Source: CALREJ01 sp035547395 (GTDB taxonomy: Bacteria > Patescibacteriota > Gracilibacteria > Peribacterales > Peribacteraceae). From it: a stretch of DNA of 59,533 bases. Below the pieces are notes generated by a model that was not told the DNA's origin, ran no database searches, and saw nothing but the letters and a program-made list of their open reading frames with translations. The DNA is taken from contig DASZVA010000017.1 of assembly GCA_035547395.1 (NCBI GenBank), positions 1-59,533 on the forward strand, in the 5' to 3' direction. The position numbers and the translations under genes were made by a program. Positions 57,194-59,533 of this stretch are shown here, piece after piece (positions within the stretch are counted from its first letter, which is position 1; the number at the start of each line of letters is the position of its first letter).

Positions 57194-59533
57194 TTAATGA
57201 AGCGCCGGAGCATCATTGACGACGACGTATCCGCTCGGGAGCGTCACCGTCTTGGTCTTGGGATCCCATGTGAAGAACATGTTGAGATCCGGCTGTCTCC
57301 ACAGATTGTCGTTGTGATAGGACGCACAGTCGAGACCGTTGCCGTGGCTGTCCTTGTCAGGATTGTTGCGGATATCCTGCAACGTCACGTTTCCCTGAAT
57401 GCAGGCGTTCCATGTGGGATTGCTGGAGACCGGGTAACCGGCGGCATTCACGTGGAATGCAATCGGCTGTACGGCCGCCGCCGTTCTCTGGGTCGGCTGC
57501 GGGCAGAAGTTGGAATCCTTCAGGGCGCTGAGAATCGCGTCCTGGCTCTTTCCCATTTCCGTCGCAAGCACGCCGGCCGCCCATTCAACGACGGCTTCGG
57601 TGGACTTGAGCGGCAGCGCCTTCTTGGTGCTGCAGATCAGATCATGTTCCGCACCCGTGAAGGTATTGGCTCCGCCGAATCCTCCCGGTGCAATTCCGCC
57701 GAATCCTCCCGGAGCCGTGTGACCGCCCAGGAAGAAGTTTGCGAGGAAGTGTAGAGCGCCACCGATCACGTCCGTCTGGTTTCCATGGTATCCGCCGTTG
57801 TGCTGATCGTCATGCTGCGGAGTGGAGAATCCAAAGAAATGAACCGATGTGGCGCTGCTTGCAGCGCTGGATGTCGCGGCACTGCTCACGGCGCTGGAAA
57901 CCGCGCTGCTGGATGAAGACGACGTCACGACGTTCGTGCAGCCCGCGTTGATTTCAGCGACCTCCGTCGCCGTCAGCGCGCGGCCGTAGACGCGGACGTC
58001 ATCCAGGCTTCCGTTGAAGGTGTTGTTTTCCTGCCCTCGGTAGTAGCCAAAGAGCAGCGAACTGTTTGCGGAGATGCTTCCGACAGTCGCCGTGTGCGAT
58101 CCGGCAAGGACTCCGTCGACGTAGGTGTCGATGGTGAGCTGGTTGCCGCTGCGGTGATAGACGCCGACCAGATTGTGCCAGTTGCCGTCGAGGACCGTAC
58201 CGCCAGCCTGGGATGTGTCGTTGCTTCCCTGATCGCCGTAGCCGAAGAAGTTCACCTTGTTATTCGCGTAAATGTACAGACCCCAGCCGCGATACGGTGC
58301 CGATCCGTTGAAATCACCGAGAACGGATTCGTTGCCATTCGTCGTCTTGACGAATGCGGAAACCGTAAAGTCCTGGTTTCCGTAGTAGAAGTCACTCGAG
58401 TTCGCGATGCTGACGAATTGATCTGTTCCATTGAAGGACAGAGCTGCGGTGTTCGGACTGATGGCGGGATTGCCCGTCGTCCAGAGCGGACCGTTCTGAA
58501 GCGACCCGTCATGACTGAGACCCGTGCTGTCGGCGGTCGTCGTGCCGCTGCCTTCATCCAACTTCCAGTATCCGGCGATGTCGGTGGTGGTACAGGCGGC
58601 GATGCTGGACGCGGCGGAGCTGGAAGAGCTGCTTGCAGGCGTCACCGAGCAGGACCCACCGGCGAGTTCCACCATTTGCGACGCGGTCAGAGCCGCATCG
58701 TAGACACGCACTTCATCCATGAGCCCCGCGAAGGGCTGGGCATGAGCTGTCGTACGGTAACCGATCTCAAACGGCTGCGAGTTTTGAATCGTCCCCGAGA
58801 GCGCATCGACAATCGCGCTTCCGGTAACATCCGCACCGTTGACGTAGATCTTCACGCCGGAAGCGTGACCGGATCCATCGTAACTGAAGCTGACCTGCTG
58901 CCAGCTGCCGGTGGAGAGTGTCGTGTTGGCCGCGACGCGCAGATAGTTGCCGGCGCCGAAGTTGCTCAGAATCCAGACCTCAGGCTTGCCGTTATCGAGC
59001 GTGAGGAGGTATCCGCGTCGGGCGGAATTGGTGTCATCAATCTTGTGGATGATCGTCTGGTAGCCGCTGAAGGAGGACGGATCGACCCAAGCGGACGCGG
59101 AGAACTTGTCGCTGGTGTCAAACTCCAGACTGGCGACATCGCCGACGGTCACGTGATCGCTCGTTCCATTGAAGGAAAGTGCCGATGTGTTGCCATAGGC
59201 GAGGGTGGGAGTGGTCGACGTCCATGTCGCGCCCGAAACCGCACCGGCATCATTGGCACCGGCGAGATCGTTCACCGTGGAACCGGTGTCTTCATCAAAG
59301 TTCCAGTGTGCAACCAGAGACGGCGTGTTGTCCGTACAGGCTACCGCACTCGAGCTGGAGGATGATGCAGACGAAACGGAGGAGGAAGATGAACTGCCAG
59401 TCTCAGTATATGAACATGCGCCGCCATCCAACTCCGCGACTTGTGCGTCGCTAAGCGCGGTGCTGTAGATGCGCACGTCATCGATATTTCCCTGCCAGTT
59501 CTGGATCACGCTGCCGTTGGCATCCACGCCGCC
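57194..59533 (-). CDS. Large LamG-repeat surface protein, C-terminal part
   Basis: About 779 residues visible; the N-terminus lies beyond the window end. At least two complete LamG/concanavalin-like domains (VAHWNFDEDTGSTVNDLAGAN...GLMDEVRVYDAALTASQM and GYWKLDEGSGTTTADSTGLSHDG...GSLDDVRVYGRALTATEV) follow the end of a third. They are separated by Ser/Ala linkers, one reading SSSSSSVSSASSSSSS. The C-terminal 190 residues are different: a His/Gly-rich stretch, GGFGG repeats, a helical CSTKKALPLKSTEAVVEWAAGVLA segment, and a final beta part. LamG domains bind glycans. No membrane or sortase signal at the C-terminus. The Ser runs are plausible O-glycosylation sites. Confidence 0.85.
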   Translation of the reverse strand, partial: GGVDANGSVIQNWQGNIDDVRIYSTALSDAQVAELDGGACSYTETGSSSSSSVSSASSSSSSAVACTDNTPSLVAHWNFDEDTGSTVNDLAGANDAGAVSGATWTSTTPTLAYGNTSALSFNGTSDHVTVGDVASLEFDTSDKFSASAWVDPSSFSGYQTIIHKIDDTNSARRGYLLTLDNGKPEVWILSNFGAGNYLRVAANTTLSTGSWQQVSFSYDGSGHASGVKIYVNGADVTGSAIVDALSGTIQNSQPFEIGYRTTAHAQPFAGLMDEVRVYDAALTASQMVELAGGSCSVTPASSSSSSAASSIAACTTTDIAGYWKLDEGSGTTTADSTGLSHDGSLQNGPLWTTGNPAISPNTAALSFNGTDQFVSIANSSDFYYGNQDFTVSAFVKTTNGNESVLGDFNGSAPYRGWGLYIYANNKVNFFGYGDQGSNDTSQAGGTVLDGNWHNLVGVYHRSGNQLTIDTYVDGVLAGSHTATVGSISANSSLLFGYYRGQENNTFNGSLDDVRVYGRALTATEVAEINAGCTNVVTSSSSSSAVSSAVSSAATSSAASSATSVHFFGFSTPQHDDQHNGGYHGNQTDVIGGALHFLANFFLGGHTAPGGFGGIAPGGFGGANTFTGAEHDLICSTKKALPLKSTEAVVEWAAGVLATEMGKSQDAILSALKDSNFCPQPTQRTAAAVQPIAFHVNAAGYPVSSNPTWNACIQGNVTLQDIRNNPDKDSHGNGLDCASYHNDNLWRQPDLNMFFTWDPKTKTVTLPSGYVVVNDAPALH

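Overview
The window reads as a dense bacterial chromosome segment of roughly 50-55% GC, using the standard code (TGA, TAA and TAG all end clear genes). Several traits suggest a Patescibacteria/CPR lineage, possibly Peregrinibacteria/Peribacteria-like. They are two large paralogous VirB4/TraD-type ATPases with a VirB2-like pilin, a B12-dependent class II ribonucleotide reductase, an eRF1-like (Baeref) protein, an RNHCP protein, SLH-like and Ser-rich surface proteins, four-helix-bundle IVP genes, and an almost complete lack of Shine-Dalgarno sites. This placement is inference. An apparently full riboflavin pathway would be unusual for that group.

Layout. 1-8400: the start of mltG, ybaB, a DMT-family permease, a secretion ATPase, two wall-active exported proteins (RlpA-like; 3D/PG-binding) and an M24 peptidase. 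8400-11330: pilin-like protein plus a PKD/proline-rich membrane protein. 11330-11900: a disturbed tRNA-His locus with one intact gene, one 5' fragment and one copy split by insertions. 12000-23700: a TMTC-like TPR glycosyltransferase, hisS, an IVP gene, gyrB, rpsU, a Baeref protein, a CTP protease and PrsW. 24000-29200: a glycosylation block (PMT-type, two GT-C enzymes, one GT2). 29200-36300: glyS, hypotheticals, rpsB-tsf, a DUF4215 cysteine-rich surface protein and a lone receiver domain. 36400-45600: PLD/cardiolipin synthase, the second ATPase, a sortase, ychF, the second IVP, RNHCP, micropeptides and an RBBP9-like hydrolase. 45600-54400: nrdJ, an FMN reductase and the riboflavin cluster (TrpR-like regulator, ribE-ribH-ribBA, facing ribD and a second TrpR-like regulator). 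54600-59533: HtrA protease, M23 peptidase and a LamG protein cut by the window end.

The most striking unexplained structure is a family of intergenic elements made of degenerate 7-nt tandem repeats, usually as two inverted arms of 4-5 heptads. Each locus has its own heptamer, and most arms abut stop codons. Both IVP genes lie between two such arms, the architecture known for 23S rRNA intervening sequences but here outside rRNA. The other arrays may be IVP-less derivatives.

A second system is a candidate TrpR-family riboflavin regulator. Its gene is preceded by two ATATATCGATATAT-type palindromes and followed by a perfect 24-bp version directly upstream of ribE, with no FMN riboswitch visible. 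Other themes are -10 boxes 6-10 nt before many start codons (leaderless mRNAs), tandem NrdR-like boxes at nrdJ, a palindrome translated in frame inside ribD, and a possible protein O-mannosylation machinery next to Ser-rich exported proteins.
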